Shown: one piece after another, positions 13,601-21,900 of the stretch
How positions within the stretch are numbered: position 1 is the stretch's first letter
Layout: each line of letters opens with the position of its first letter
Source: Delphinus delphis
Lineage: Eukaryota; Chordata; Mammalia; Artiodactyla; Delphinidae
Length of the DNA: 64,000 nt
Assembly (NCBI RefSeq): GCF_949987515.2
Contig: NC_082689.1
Location: 6,811,501 to 6,875,500 of the forward strand
Direction: 5' to 3'
Notes under the pieces: generated by a model
Databases searched by the model: none
Seen by the model: the letters and a program-made list of their open reading frames with translations, nothing else
What the model was told of the DNA's origin: nothing
Translations under genes and position numbers: made by a program

Positions 13601-15478
13601 TACAAAACTGTTCTTAGTTTTTCTACAGTCAAACCATCAGCTCTGTTTAAGAGAGTTCAAAAGGTTGTAAGAAAGATTGGGCTTCCCTGGTGGCGCAGTG
13701 GTTGAGAGTCCACCTGCCGATGCAGGGGACACGGGTTCGCGCCCCGGTCCGGGAATATCCCACATGCTGTGGAGCGGCTGGGCCCGTGAGTCATGGCCGC
13801 TGAGCCTGCGTGTCCGGAGCCTGTGCTCCGCAACGGGAGAGGCCACAACAGTGAGAGGCCCGCATAACGCAAAAAAAACGTAGACTAAAAAGATGTCTGA
13901 AAACATTGCTCATTAATTATTTTGAAATGCAGAATCTCCTGGTTGAAGATGATGATGATTTCAGTACAGTCAGAGATGACATTGGAAGAGAAAAACAGAA
14001 AGCGTTTGCTCTGGGGAGAAAGAAGCGGTAAGTTAGGGTCCTCACCTACGTGACAGATTCCACCGCGACCTCCAGGCGCTGGCGCGCCTGCTCTCGCTGG
14101 AAAGCTCCTGACTGAGGCGTGGAAAGAAACAGCAGAGCCCTCCTCCCTGCCTGCGCTTGCCCACCTTCTCTCCATCACCCCTAGAGTGGCTTCCTGGGGA
14201 CCGTGCAGGAGGAACCTGGGCGCAGCTCACTGCGAGGAGGAGGCCCCTCCCCGAGCTCCGGGTCTCGTTCTCCCTCTGCCGGGGCCCTGTTCCTGCAGTC
14301 GGCCTCCCCCATCCCTGGGTCTCTTCCTTCAGACACCTGCCCTGGCTTGTCTAGGGTTCGCGCTTCCTGACCCTGCTGCAGCTGTGTCCTCCTGCTGTCA
14401 CCTCCGTCACTCTCCACCCCGTCTGTCCCCTCCAGGCAGCCAGCCAGGTTGCTCACCCAGCCAACCCTCCCCTTGGAGGGAGCTCCCTCCCCATCCATCT
14501 TCCTCGCTCTGCTCTGCCCGAGTCGTCACCTTGGGTGGGCTCGCTCCTTCCTCTTCTGTACACAGCCCAGCTCTCTCCTGGCCTCCAGACCACAGACACC
14601 TATCAGAATCTACTGGAACCTTCCACCAGTGCTGATACTTCAACCTCCACGTGCCTGGGCCTGGCTCCCACCACCGTGGTCTGCATAGTCACCCCTCGCA
14701 GGCCACACCAGGGGTGTGGGTGGTCGTCCTGATCTGTCCCCACTTCCAGTCTCCTGAGGTCTTGTGTCCTGTCCCCATCCTCATTGCATCTGGCTTGGTG
14801 GCCTCTCCTCTCGGCAGTAGCCTTTGAACCAGGCTGCCTGCCTGGCCCAGCTCCTGCTCACCTCAGCCTTCCTCTCCTCCCACCTTCCACAGCTTGGGTA
14901 CCAAGTGTCAGGCGTTGTGACGGCAGCAAGAAGACATGCCCTCCGCCTGGCATGCAGGACAGGGAAGCGAGGGCTGGGGTGGAGGCGGTGTCCCCCAGGT
15001 GTGTGACCCTGTAACCATGTGCGGAGCTGGGCGTTTCAGACGTGAGCATCTGTGAAGGTCACGCTTGGATTGGGAAGGTGAAGCAGGAAAGACTGCACTG
15101 CTCTGAGACACCTTCCCTCAGCCGCTGAGAAAAGCCCCGAGGCTGGACCCCTCTGTGGGGAGGGCGTGGGAATGCGCCCCGGGGAGGGGTACCCCGAGGT
15201 CCCCGAGGGAGCAGTGCGGAAATGCTGCCCAAACTGCCACCGTGCGTCTCTGCGGCCGCCCTGACTTGACCCTGAAAGTTGGAATGAGATGTGGAGTCAC
15301 TCCTCGACCTGGTGGGGCCCTTGGCGTCTGGGATGTGACCCCGTGACGGCCTCTGTGTCCCCGCAGCCAGGAAGCCCTTCGTGTGCGGAGCGGCGACGTC
15401 CCCTCTGGTGCAGAGATGCCTCCCCGCCCCCGTGGACCAGAAGCTTCTCTCTCCATCCACGTCGGGAGCTTCAGATAG
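1507..15478 (+). CDS. USP40: USP40, ubiquitin-specific peptidase 40 (C-terminal eight coding exons, spliced)
   Basis: USP40 belongs to the USP family of cysteine deubiquitinases, which cleave ubiquitin from substrates. The window holds only its C-terminal quarter: exons 1507-1633, 3603-3697, 5007-5125, 9732-9797, 12014-12224, 12364-12459, 13933-14027 and 15367-15478, together 921 nt and 306 residues. All introns are GT-AG and all phases close. The spliced protein includes the stretches [40 protein letters not shown] and [14 protein letters not shown], which I recognise from mammalian USP40 (human protein about 1235 residues, from memory). The Cys and His boxes of the peptidase domain are not here; they lie upstream of base 1. 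The visible part looks like the ubiquitin-like and linker tail typical of USP7-related enzymes, followed by a lysine-rich run (KRKKKKKQ) and an acidic run (EDDDD). The domain reading is inference. The convergent neighbour is DGKD, as in human 2q37. No frameshift or internal stop was seen. Confidence 0.95.
1634..3602 (+). other. USP40: USP40 intron
   Basis: This is AT-rich intronic sequence. Positions about 1790-2110 contain a weak MIR-like stretch. Positions about 3020-3290 resemble an ancient MIR/L2-type repeat ('acatttattggacatttattg', then a run on a 'ggggagacagatta' theme). A short CA/TA-rich microsatellite lies at about 3150-3190. No additional exon is recognisable. Confidence 0.55.
3603..3697 (+). 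CDS. USP40: USP40 coding exon
   Basis: This exon is 95 nt. Two bases complete the split Asp codon, then 31 codons read [19 protein letters not shown] and [12 protein letters not shown]. It is preceded by a pyrimidine-rich 'tgtcctttgtag' and followed by 'gtcagc'. The [19 protein letters not shown] pattern looks like the start of a ubiquitin-like fold (beta strand, turn, then 'T-leu-x-eleu'). The fold reading is inference. Confidence 0.94.
3698..5006 (+). other. USP40: USP40 intron
   Basis: This intron is about 1.3 kb of AT-rich sequence. I see no SINE, no L1 with recognisable coding sequence and no extra exon. It ends in the acceptor 'tgtttcttttctag'. Confidence 0.6.
5007..5125 (+). CDS. USP40: USP40 coding exon
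   Basis: This exon is 119 nt, with 39 codons plus two bases. It reads [20 protein letters not shown] then [19 protein letters not shown]. The donor is 'ctcag|gtaggg'. The LRAWTVE...RRPGRLLR pattern is diagnostic for USP40 in my recollection. Confidence 0.95.
6365..6574 (-). repeat. CHR-type SINE, - orientation, in L1
   Basis: This is a full SINE in reverse, from a T-rich tail to the 'ccaccagggaagcc' head. The exact 14-bp target-site duplication ctctatatactttg stands at 6351-6364 and 6575-6588. The host is old L1 sequence, so the SINE is younger than that L1. Confidence 0.92.
7031..7158 (-). repeat. Short CHR-type SINE, - orientation, in L1
   Basis: This is a short SINE of the type seen at 1317. 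In reverse it runs from a poly-T to 'accaccagggaagtccc'. The tRNA-like B-box reads 'gatcgaacccgtg' in this orientation. A clean duplication was not resolved because of the T-rich flank. Confidence 0.85.
7280..7877 (-). repeat. Long CHR-type SINE, - orientation, split by a younger L1 end
   Basis: This is the long SINE form in reverse, with tandem 'agtagttgtg' motifs in its body and the head 'ccacgagggaagccc' at 7860-7877. It is split: its sequence runs to 7584 and resumes at 7837-7851 after an inserted L1 3' end. It is flanked by an approximate 'ttcttcttt' duplication. Confidence 0.88.
7585..7836 (-). mobile_element. Young L1 3' end inserted in a SINE
   Basis: This is a 252-bp, 5'-truncated L1 3' end in reverse. 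It starts with a T-rich tail and then the 'catctttattggagtataat' sentence, and ends at 'tatatatgtccat'. It is bounded by an exact 15-bp duplication, ggcaggcggattctt, at 7570-7584 and 7837-7851, and that duplication lies inside the SINE head. It is therefore the youngest layer of the stack. Confidence 0.92.
9104..9459 (-). repeat. Long CHR-type SINE, - orientation, in L1
   Basis: This is a complete long-form SINE of about 356 bp. Its tail is AT-rich (ttatttatttattt) and its head is 'ccaccagggaagccccc'. The duplication gattcaatctt stands at 9093-9103 and 9460-9470. Confidence 0.92.
9732..9797 (+). CDS. USP40: USP40 coding exon
   Basis: This is a small 66-nt exon. Its first G completes an Arg codon, and it then reads [20 protein letters not shown] plus Leu and a split Gly. 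The acceptor is 'gttatcag' and the donor 'gg|gtaag'. It is too short to be seen as an open frame alone; phase and family match identify it. Confidence 0.93.
9798..12013 (+). other. USP40: USP40 intron
   Basis: This intron is 2.2 kb. Positions about 10195-10326 look like an L2 3' end ('gtgagggcaagcacttcatt' ... 'aggacagtgcctt'). Positions about 10400-10730 look like an old L1 3' UTR in reverse. Positions 10980-11860 are GC-richer with no recognisable exon. The acceptor at 12013 is 'ctgatgcag'. Confidence 0.55.
12014..12224 (+). CDS. USP40: USP40 coding exon
   Basis: This is the largest USP40 exon here, at 211 nt: one base, then 70 codons. It reads [20 protein letters not shown] and [20 protein letters not shown], then [19 protein letters not shown]. 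The pattern (strand, 'W-TAGSL-x-R-V', then 'KIEIAK') fits a second ubiquitin-like module. That fold is inference; the USP40 identity is firm. Confidence 0.96.
12364..12459 (+). CDS. USP40: USP40 coding exon with lysine-rich run
   Basis: This exon is 96 nt and 32 codons in phase 0. It encodes [19 protein letters not shown] and then [13 protein letters not shown]. The basic run KRKKKKK could be a nuclear localisation or acidic-surface binding patch; nothing in the DNA tests this. It is separated from the previous exon by a short 139-bp intron. Confidence 0.94.
12615..12790 (-). repeat. Truncated CHR-type SINE, - orientation
   Basis: This is a reverse SINE with an (aaat)n-rich tail side at 12618-12645 and the head 'ccactagggaagcccc' at 12776-12790. 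The flanks share 'aactcatttt' (12610-12619 and 12797-12806), consistent with target-site duplication. The body is shorter than the long form. Confidence 0.85.
12987..13191 (-). repeat. CHR-type SINE, - orientation
   Basis: This is a full SINE in reverse, from poly-T to the head 'ccaccagggaagcc'. A short duplication, ctggatt, stands at 12980-12986 and 13192-13198. Confidence 0.9.
13205..13630. mobile_element. L1 ORF2 fragment with internal inversion
   Basis: Positions about 13235-13400 match reverse-strand L1 ORF2 ('ctttttctgcatctg', the AEKAFDK region). Positions about 13470-13630 match forward-strand L1 ORF2 ('caccacttctgttcaacatt', the LLFNIVLEV region). The two pieces come from neighbouring parts of ORF2 but point opposite ways. 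Confidence 0.6.
13679..13878 (+). repeat. CHR-type SINE, + orientation, next to a USP40 exon
   Basis: The head is 'gggcttccctggtggcgcag', the body contains 'gggttcg', and the tail is A-rich after 'gcccgcataacgc'. It ends 54 bp before the USP40 exon at 13933. It closely matches the copies at 25577 and 60720. Confidence 0.92.
13933..14027 (+). CDS. USP40: USP40 coding exon with acidic run
   Basis: This exon is 95 nt: 31 codons plus two bases. It reads [20 protein letters not shown] then [11 protein letters not shown]. The acidic EDDDD run follows the basic run of the previous exon. The acceptor is 'tttgaaatgcag' and the donor 'gcg|gtaagt'. Confidence 0.95.
14028..15366 (+). other. USP40: Last USP40 intron
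   Basis: This intron is 1.3 kb, markedly GC-richer than the upstream introns (14050-15360). Many accidental open frames occur on both strands, but none has splice, family or codon support. No repeat is recognised. Confidence 0.6.
15367..15478 (+). CDS. USP40: USP40 last coding exon and stop
   Basis: This exon is 112 coding nt up to the TAG at 15476-15478. It reads [20 protein letters not shown] and then [19 protein letters not shown]. The terminal [10 protein letters not shown] agrees with my recollection of the USP40 C-terminus, which fixes the stop. The acceptor is 'tgtccccgcag'. Confidence 0.95.
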
Positions 15479-16981
15479 CACAGGGCCTACACTCCTGCTG
15501 CAGGTCCTGGCCCGTTTCCTGGTTTCTGCCCGGTGTGGACACGGACTCAGAGCCCTGCTTTGTCATGAGCAAAGAGGGCGCTCCATCGCAGGCCAGGCGA
15601 GTGCGCTTGTCACCCGCGCCGTGGCGCGTCCCCCCAGGCTGGCACGGACCTGGCCGCACCACAGGTGCCAACCAGCCGACACCCTCGCGCCAACACTCGA
15701 GCCCCGCCACCATCTTTATACAAAAATTGACTAGTTTTGCATTAACTGAAGGCATGGGTGACGTGCCACGTGGCTCATCCCTACACACCTGTCTCTAAAG
15801 TACACCTGCCCCACTCTCTCTCACGCTGTTCAGGTATCTGTGGCCGCCCAGGCTCTGACAGCTCGGCTCACAGCGATGGGCTGGCCAGGCTCACGCTATG
15901 ACATAAACAGGAGTCTGTTTTCTGGTCCCCAAACGGCACGTTTCCCCTTTGGTCTGAGTTAGAAGAGGTTCTGAAGCGTTAGTTACCTCTCTTTCCGGGA
16001 TGAGACCGACGGGGCATCCTCAGAGGTCGGGTGCCGCTGGGGAGGGGGCAGCATGAGCTGGCGTCCGACCCGTGCTGTCTGTGGTCAGAACATTCTCACC
16101 GGGGCCTCTTCCTTCTGGGAGCCTGACGGGGAGGCAGGGTCGTGGCTGACAAGCCTGGGAAGGGCTGAGGGGGCAGTCCTGAGGAGCCTCGATTAAAATG
16201 GGAAAAAGAAAATGTGAACCAAGAGTCTTCTTAATGCGGCATAGCTGGCTCTCCCATTTAAAAGATGTAAGTGGTATTTATGACAGCTACGTCGCGTCTG
16301 TGTTACTGAGCTGAGTGGTTTTGGACACTGGGGTGACTCACTTTCTCAAGCTAACTCAGTCAGAAGCAGGAAAAACAAATTCTTTACTTTCTTATACCTC
16401 AGTGATGCTTTATAGCGACTCTCTTGCTAGGTATGGTTATCTTCTTGATTTCACAGTTTTTCATCAGCCTTTTTACCACTGATGATATTAAAATAGCTCT
16501 TAAATGTAAGGGATGGAAAGGAAATGACACGTGGGCTAGGCCTCCGCCTGCACCACCGGCTTAAGGAAATTGCGTGAATGTTGCTGCGCCCGTGCTGCTC
16601 TTCCGCAGAGCTTGCCACTGAGTGGAACGAATGCCCTGCCCTTCCTTCCTCTGTCCTCCCTCCTTCCAAACAGTGTCAACACCACCACTAGAAACTCTGG
16701 TCTCTGTGTGTGCGTCTGAAATTGTTGGCTCGCGAATTACGTACTAATTTGTATTGAAGCAGTCGTGTTTTAAGAAGTTGGGCTTTGGCGAGTGCTTCCG
16801 GCCTCAAACACTAACTCTGTCTCAGGAGACGCGCACGTGGGGTCCAGACTCTCCAGACGCACCTGGCGGGCAGTGACGAGGCCAAAGTGTAAGCTCCCTG
16901 ACTGCCCCTCTGTGTAGAGGCTCTTCTGTCCCTTTTCCCGTAACTGACAGGGCTCCTTGGTGTGCCCCTTCATTCCACTGT

Positions 16982-16987
16982 AATAAA
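16982..16987 (+). terminator. USP40: Candidate USP40 poly(A) signal AATAAA
   Basis: This is a canonical hexamer in 'ctgtaataaaacattaatg', about 1.5 kb after the stop codon. Use is unproven, since two more AATAAA hexamers follow. Confidence 0.4.
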
Positions 16988-17136
16988 ACATTAATGTTCT
17001 AACTGAAAAGCCTTGCTTCTGAGAAGCCGGCGGCCTTGCTGGGCATCACCTACCACGACAGGCAGGGGTCGAGGTGCTGCATGGTGTCCACGGTGAGCGG
17101 CCGGGGCCTCGGGTGGTCTCTGCTTGTCGGCTTGCT

Positions 17137-17192
17137 CCCCTCCTTCCTTCCTTCCTTCCTTCTTTCCTTCTTTCCTTCCTTCCTTCCTTCCA
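17137..17192 (+). repeat. (CCTT)n microsatellite
   Basis: About 56 bp of imperfect 'cctt' and 'cttt' units lie between the second and third candidate poly(A) signals of USP40. Such tracts are commonly length-polymorphic. Confidence 0.9.
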
Positions 17193-17248
17193 GTTTGGGG
17201 ATGGAGTGGGGCTCCAGGGAGAGAGCTGTAAGAGTTTGTTAAAGAAAA

Positions 17249-17254
17249 AATAAA
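17249..17254 (+). terminator. USP40: Candidate USP40 poly(A) signal AATAAA
   Basis: The hexamer lies in 'gaaaaaataaactgttc' and is followed within about 40 bp by a T/G-containing stretch ('ctcccgtctctgtgcgctg'), the arrangement expected for cleavage and polyadenylation. Confidence 0.45.
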
Positions 17255-17412
17255 CTGTTCAATTTGTAACCTCCCGTCTCTGTGCGCTGACTGCTTCATG
17301 TTGTCCTGGCCTTTTTCCCAAGAGAACTACAGATGCTAAGTCGCTGGGGTTTATGTGTAGAAATACCACTTCAGTACTGCTGTAAAAATAACAGAACTGT
17401 GTTTTGGTTTTA

Positions 17413-17418
17413 AATAAA
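17413..17418 (+). terminator. USP40: Candidate USP40 poly(A) signal AATAAA (most distal)
   Basis: The hexamer lies in 'ggttttaaataaactcag' and is followed by 'gtggtaataattgtatttg'. It is the last AATAAA on the + strand before the spacer and therefore a possible distal end of USP40. Confidence 0.4.
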
Positions 17419-17430
17419 CTCAGACTCGTG

Positions 17431-19787
17431 GTAATAATTGTATTTGAAGAAACTGGAAGTGGTCTGTTTCTCTTTTCCTTCTAGGAAAATAGAACTGGCA
17501 GGGGTGCTTGTGTTTCAGAAAACATATTTACTCAAATGTGACACTTTCCTGGCAAAAAGGGGAGGCGGGGCCCAAGAAGTCCCTGATAATCCAGAATCCT
17601 GGCTCAGAGAGGTTGGCTTCCCTCTGGGACAGACTTGGTTGTGAAGGGCCAAGTCCTGGGCCCCTCAGCCCGGCTGGACGGGAGACGGCAGCAGCCACAC
17701 CTTCCGTGCTCAGTCCTGCCCTGTCAGTAAAAGACGTGACCGGTCACCGTGGGTGTGTGTACGTTCTGGGAAGGCGCCGCACTGCAGAGAGGAAGGTGAA
17801 GCTATGACAGCGACACACGAGCTAGTTAAAGGAAGAGACGTCTCCAGCGCCCACCAGGAGCTCACTGCCTGCATCCTGGCTCAGGCTGCCTTGAGCAGAC
17901 CTGACGCGCCCGCAGCTTCTCCCCCGGGGAGAAGGTGGCTCTAGTCCCGGGGGGGGGGGCACTCTGCGGGGCCCCCACCTTCCTATCAGCAGCCCCAACC
18001 CCCACAGCCCAGGGGCTGGGCCCTCGGGCCCACCAGCTCCTACCTGCAGCCTGGGGTCTGGGTTGGGCCCGACGGATGGAGCGCCTCGCGGTTCGGCCAG
18101 CAGCAGCTCAATGACATGAATGATTTGACTTGGAACCAGCGTACTGAGGGAGTGGGGACCACGATACAACGGCTCTTCTGGAAGTCGAGGCCACCCCGAG
18201 CGGTCATGGCCTCCATGGTGATGGGCGCTGCACACGGCCCTGCCTGGCACCGCGGAGGCCCGCCCGGCCCCGAGGGTGCACCTGGCGGCGGCCACACTGG
18301 GGCACTTTCCTCCTGCGGCACACGTCCTGGAGACCTGGGACCACAGGCAATTTTGTTCTCAGCGTGGGGCCCAGCTGGCAACATGAGTTACCGGAAAGCG
18401 CAGCAGGCTTTTTGGTTGATCTGCTTCCGTCCACGGCGCGAGCAAGAAAGCCTTCAGGTCCCCAGCTGGCGGGTTTTCCTCTGCGAGTTTTACAACCTGC
18501 TTATTAGGCTTTTGTGATCAAAAGTGGCAACAGACGCTGCTCCGAGGCCGGCACCTGGGCTGGGCGGCCAGCACGGTCACAGTTGCCATCCCAGCGTGAG
18601 AGGGACCACAGGCTCCCAGGCCAGGATGCCTGTGTGTGACTTAGGCCGTTCCCCCAGCATGGGCTGGGGTTGGTGTCAGGCCTGGGACACAGGACCAGCA
18701 TGGCCCTCGAGGTGTGATCTCCGGTACCCAACTGCCCCGTGACTCCCGTCCCTGCCACGTGCTGCTGGGACAAGTCATGAACTTCTCTGAGCCTGTGTCC
18801 TCATCTGTAAAGTGCAGATACCCACCTCGTAAGATTTGCTAAGGAACACAGGTGAGTTAGGATGTGTAAAGTCCTTAAGCCGGCACCTGGCATAAAATAA
18901 CAGAAATGTGTTAGACCAGCAACACCGTGATCAGCCATCACTGGCATAGCCCCATTCCCTCTGCACCCACCCGTTTGTTTAGTCATGAGTGTGTGATACA
19001 ATTCTAGACAATGAGACATTAGGGGAGGTCAGTGGAAGCCAGACTTTCTGAAAGGTTTCCTTAAAAAGAGACGCAGAAGAGACAACGCCCCTATACACCC
19101 ACACCTTAGCCTGGACGTGGTCATGTTTGGATGTGATCCCTGGAATAGTGGCAGTTATTCTGTAAGCATGAGGCCTGATCCTGGATGGCCAGGTGGGAGG
19201 AGCATGCACACCAGGACAAAAATGGGGCTCTGCTAAGCAAAGGAGAGAGAAGAAAGCTGCTGGGGAGGCAACCTACACATCCAAAGCCCACACAGCCCTA
19301 TGGTACCCTGCCTGGTTTTCGACTCCGTGATCCCAGCCCCCATCCCTCACCCCAGGAAACTGGGGGATGATTAAAGTGACCTTGAGCTTGGAGAGGCAGC
19401 TCCCTTGTAATAAAGGTACTATGATTAAACAGAGCGGTAAGTAGAGCTCCGGTTTGCAGTTACATGTAAAAGACTTAGGAAGTTAGGATATTAGCTAAAA
19501 TGACCCGGCCCTCAGTAGGCTGGGCTGAAGCTGCACGTGATTAAGCCTGAGAACCTTGGTGCTACCTGGCCCCAAGGTCGCTGAATTTTTAAATCAATAG
19601 ATCCTAGAACCTACACCCTAAATAATACAATGGCATTCATCCCACTTTGCTTTTCAGCCACCACCAATTCAACCTGTTTTTAGAGCAGCTGAAAAACGTA
19701 ATTCTTGAACCCAGTTCGGGAAGATTTTTGGCAACGACATCTTTCGTCCAAGCGCAAGGAACGATAACAAGAAACCCGACAGTGAAA
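17431..19787. other. Intergenic spacer between the two convergent genes
   Basis: This is about 2.4 kb between the last USP40 poly(A) candidate and the DGKD poly(A) site. It contains a MIR at about 18760-18905 and a run of ten G at about 17950-17959. Open frames of 60-157 codons occur on both strands at 17800-18500, but they overlap each other and have no recognisable domain. Confidence 0.6.
18760..18905 (+). repeat. MIR SINE relic
   Basis: The text 'tctctgagcctgtgtcctca' followed by 'tctgtaaagtgcagat' and '...ccggcacctggcataa' follows the conserved MIR core and 3' region in + orientation, with mutations. Confidence 0.75.
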
Positions 19788-21471
19788 GATCAAAAACAGG
19801 CTTGTTTTATTTATACACAGAACAACGTATTTACAACTCCAGATGTGGATATGTACATAGCGATACAGGAGGCGTTTGCTTCCACGGTGGGAGCTGTATA
19901 AATTAAGATCATAAATATGGGGGAAGCCCCACCAGAGGGCACAAAACCTTTTCTCCAAGACTCCAGGGATCCCTCCTCCCTCCCTCTACACTGACAGGAC
20001 CGTGAGACCCCGGGGACCCCCGAGGGACAGCCGTCCAGCCTCACGGCGGGGGCGGGGGCCCAGAGGGCAGCCCCACGCGCAGCAACACGCACCACAATGC
20101 GCGTGGGACGCCGCCCTGCAAACGCGGCCTCGCGCAACGCTCGTGCTTATTCCACTCGCTCTCACTACCCTCAGAAAGTGGTTTCACGTAAACAGTGTTG
20201 CTCTAATCACTGACCACGTTACCTTTAAACACCACGCTTGACCTAAACCTAAGGCTTTCCCAAGGGAGGGCGCTGAGGGCCACGGTGGCCCCGTAGCACC
20301 GGCCACCAAACCCCACGTGCGCCCTCCTCCGCCGAGTCCCCGCCTGTGCGTCGGCCTGAAGGCCTCAGAGCCCAGGGTGCCCCCGGCCCGAAGCAACAGA
20401 GCAGACGGCGTCTGGCACCGCGGGCCGGGCTAGCCTGTTCTACTTTGAAACCCAGGGACTTGTGACTGGGTTTCCTCCACCTCCCTCCACCCGCAGCGGA
20501 GGCTCTGATGGGCGGGAACCTCGGGGGCGCGGAGAGTGACACTACCGCTGGGTGGGTGGCGGCCACCCCGCCCGCGGGGACAAGCTGGCCTGGGGCAGGG
20601 CCTCGGCCGAGCTCAGCGCCGGGAGGCCCGCCAGTGGGAGCCCCCGCCGGCCGGAGGCAGCGGCCGACTGCGCGGCCGGCGGGGAGCCGGCAGAGCGTGT
20701 GCGAAGCGAGCGGCAGGTCAATGCTCCCCCGCGCGCCCCATGGACCCCTCGGGACGACAGCGCCCCCGCTCCCGGGCCCCTCGGGACGGCGGCGCACAGC
20801 CCCCGGGAGGCGGAAGCGGAGAAAAGGGCCAAGTGCCAGGCGGTGAGGACCGGGGTGCCGCCGGGTCCGTTTCCGGCTCAGCTTCGTCCCCGCGGAGGGA
20901 CGCTGACCTGGCGGCTCCGCCCCGGGGTGAGAAACTCTGGGCGGCCCCTGACGCCCTCGGCAGCCCGGGAAGCCTCCTCCACACAGAAAACACGGACCAG
21001 CCTCTGTCGGCGGGGAGACGACAGGCCAGGCGTCCTGGGCACAGAGGGGACCCCGCGCCCGCGGCCCAGGGACGAGGGGCCAAGACGGTCGGGGCGCGAG
21101 CTCGTCAGCCCCAGACCCTAACTACCGTCTGCTCGGCTTCAGGGGCACCCAGCGTCGCCTTCGTGTCAAAATGAACCGGCGGGACGGAAGGCAGCCAGGC
21201 CGCGCTCACACCAGGGCACTCAGACGCGCGGGGACACAGCGCGGGCCGGCAGGGGCGGGAGACGGTTACCCGCGCTGCGCCGCTGAGGGCACACGGAGGG
21301 GCCCAGGCCCGGGACAGGGCGGGAGGCGGCGTCGGCTGGAAGGTAGCTGTGTTGCGGGTCGGGACCCGGGGCCCAGGCCGCCGGGCCGGGTCGGCGGGAG
21401 TAGCACCATGAGCGGCGCCGAGCCGGCTCAGTCGCGGGAGGCGCGGGGGACGCAGGCCCAGAGAGCGGAGG
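19788..21471 (-). other. DGKD: DGKD 3' UTR
   Basis: This is non-coding sequence after the DGKD stop, read leftwards, about 1.68 kb long. It ends after the AATAAA at 19811-19806. From about 20000 upwards it is very GC- and CpG-rich, which generates long accidental open frames on both strands. Confidence 0.8.
19806..19811 (-). terminator. DGKD: DGKD poly(A) signal AATAAA
   Basis: On the - strand the sequence reads 'gtgtataaataaaacaagcc'. It is the only canonical hexamer on this strand that I found between the DGKD stop codon and the spacer. Cleavage would fall near 19785-19796. Confidence 0.75.
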
Positions 21472-21900
21472 CTAGGCCTCGGCGGCAGGGGTGCTGCGGC
21501 TCAGCTCCTTGATGCCACACAGGATCCTCTTCATGTGGCCCACCTTGGTCACGCCGAGGTCCTGCAAGGAGAGGACAGCGCTCAGGCCCCGGCGCGCTGC
21601 CACCCGCGTCCGAACACGAGTGAGGGTGAAAGCGACAACAGGGGACGCGGCCGGAGACGGCGCCCGAAACCAGCAGCCCGCGGCCGCCCGCCACGTCCCG
21701 GTCCCTGACGGGAGTCGTCAAAGGCACACGGAGCAAAACACAGACGAGCGAGGCGACCCGAGGGCGCCACCGTCCCGACGCCCTTGGCGGCCTCTCTCCG
21801 GACGGGACGCGGCCTGAGCGGCACAGAGAGCCAAGCTCCGGGAGCCCCGGGTCAGGCTGCCCCGCATCCTCTCGAGGGGAGGGAGATGGGCGAGCGGGGC
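20000..21900. other. CpG-rich island at the 3' end of DGKD
   Basis: CpG dinucleotides are visibly dense from about 20000 to 21900, covering the distal 3' UTR, the last coding exon and part of the last intron. They are sparse again outside it. No promoter element such as a TATA box is obvious. It lies at a gene end, not a gene start. Confidence 0.7.
21472..21561 (-). CDS. DGKD: DGKD last coding exon, end of SAM domain and stop
   Basis: This exon is 90 nt, phase 0. It reads [20 protein letters not shown] then SRSTPAAEA and stop (TAG, seen as cta at 21472-21474). The GHMKRIL...I helix closes the SAM domain. The acceptor on this strand is 'ctctccttgcag'. Confidence 0.96.
   Translation of the reverse strand, partial: DLGVTKVGHMKRILCGIKELSRSTPAAEA

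Larger units (their letters stand above)
12460..13932 (+). other. USP40: USP40 intron with three SINEs and an inverted L1 fragment
   Basis: The intron holds SINEs at 12615-12790 (-), 12987-13191 (-) and 13679-13878 (+). L1 pieces lie in opposite orientation at about 13205-13410 (-) and 13470-13630 (+). Most of the intron is therefore retroposon. Confidence 0.75.
15479..17430 (+). other. USP40: USP40 3' UTR, end uncertain
   Basis: This is non-coding sequence after the USP40 stop. Candidate poly(A) signals are ATTAAA at 16192-16197, and AATAAA at 16982-16987, 17249-17254 and 17413-17418. The sequence alone does not say which is used. A CCTT/TTTC-type microsatellite sits at about 17137-17192. 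The many overlapping open frames here are on both strands and have no family support. Confidence 0.55.

Noticed and set aside
20249..21174. Overlapping long open frames on both strands (for example 212 codons + and 182 codons -)
   Set aside because: They fall in the CpG-rich DGKD 3' UTR. Long frames occur in several registers at once, which reflects scarcity of stops in GC-rich DNA. No family resemblance was found.
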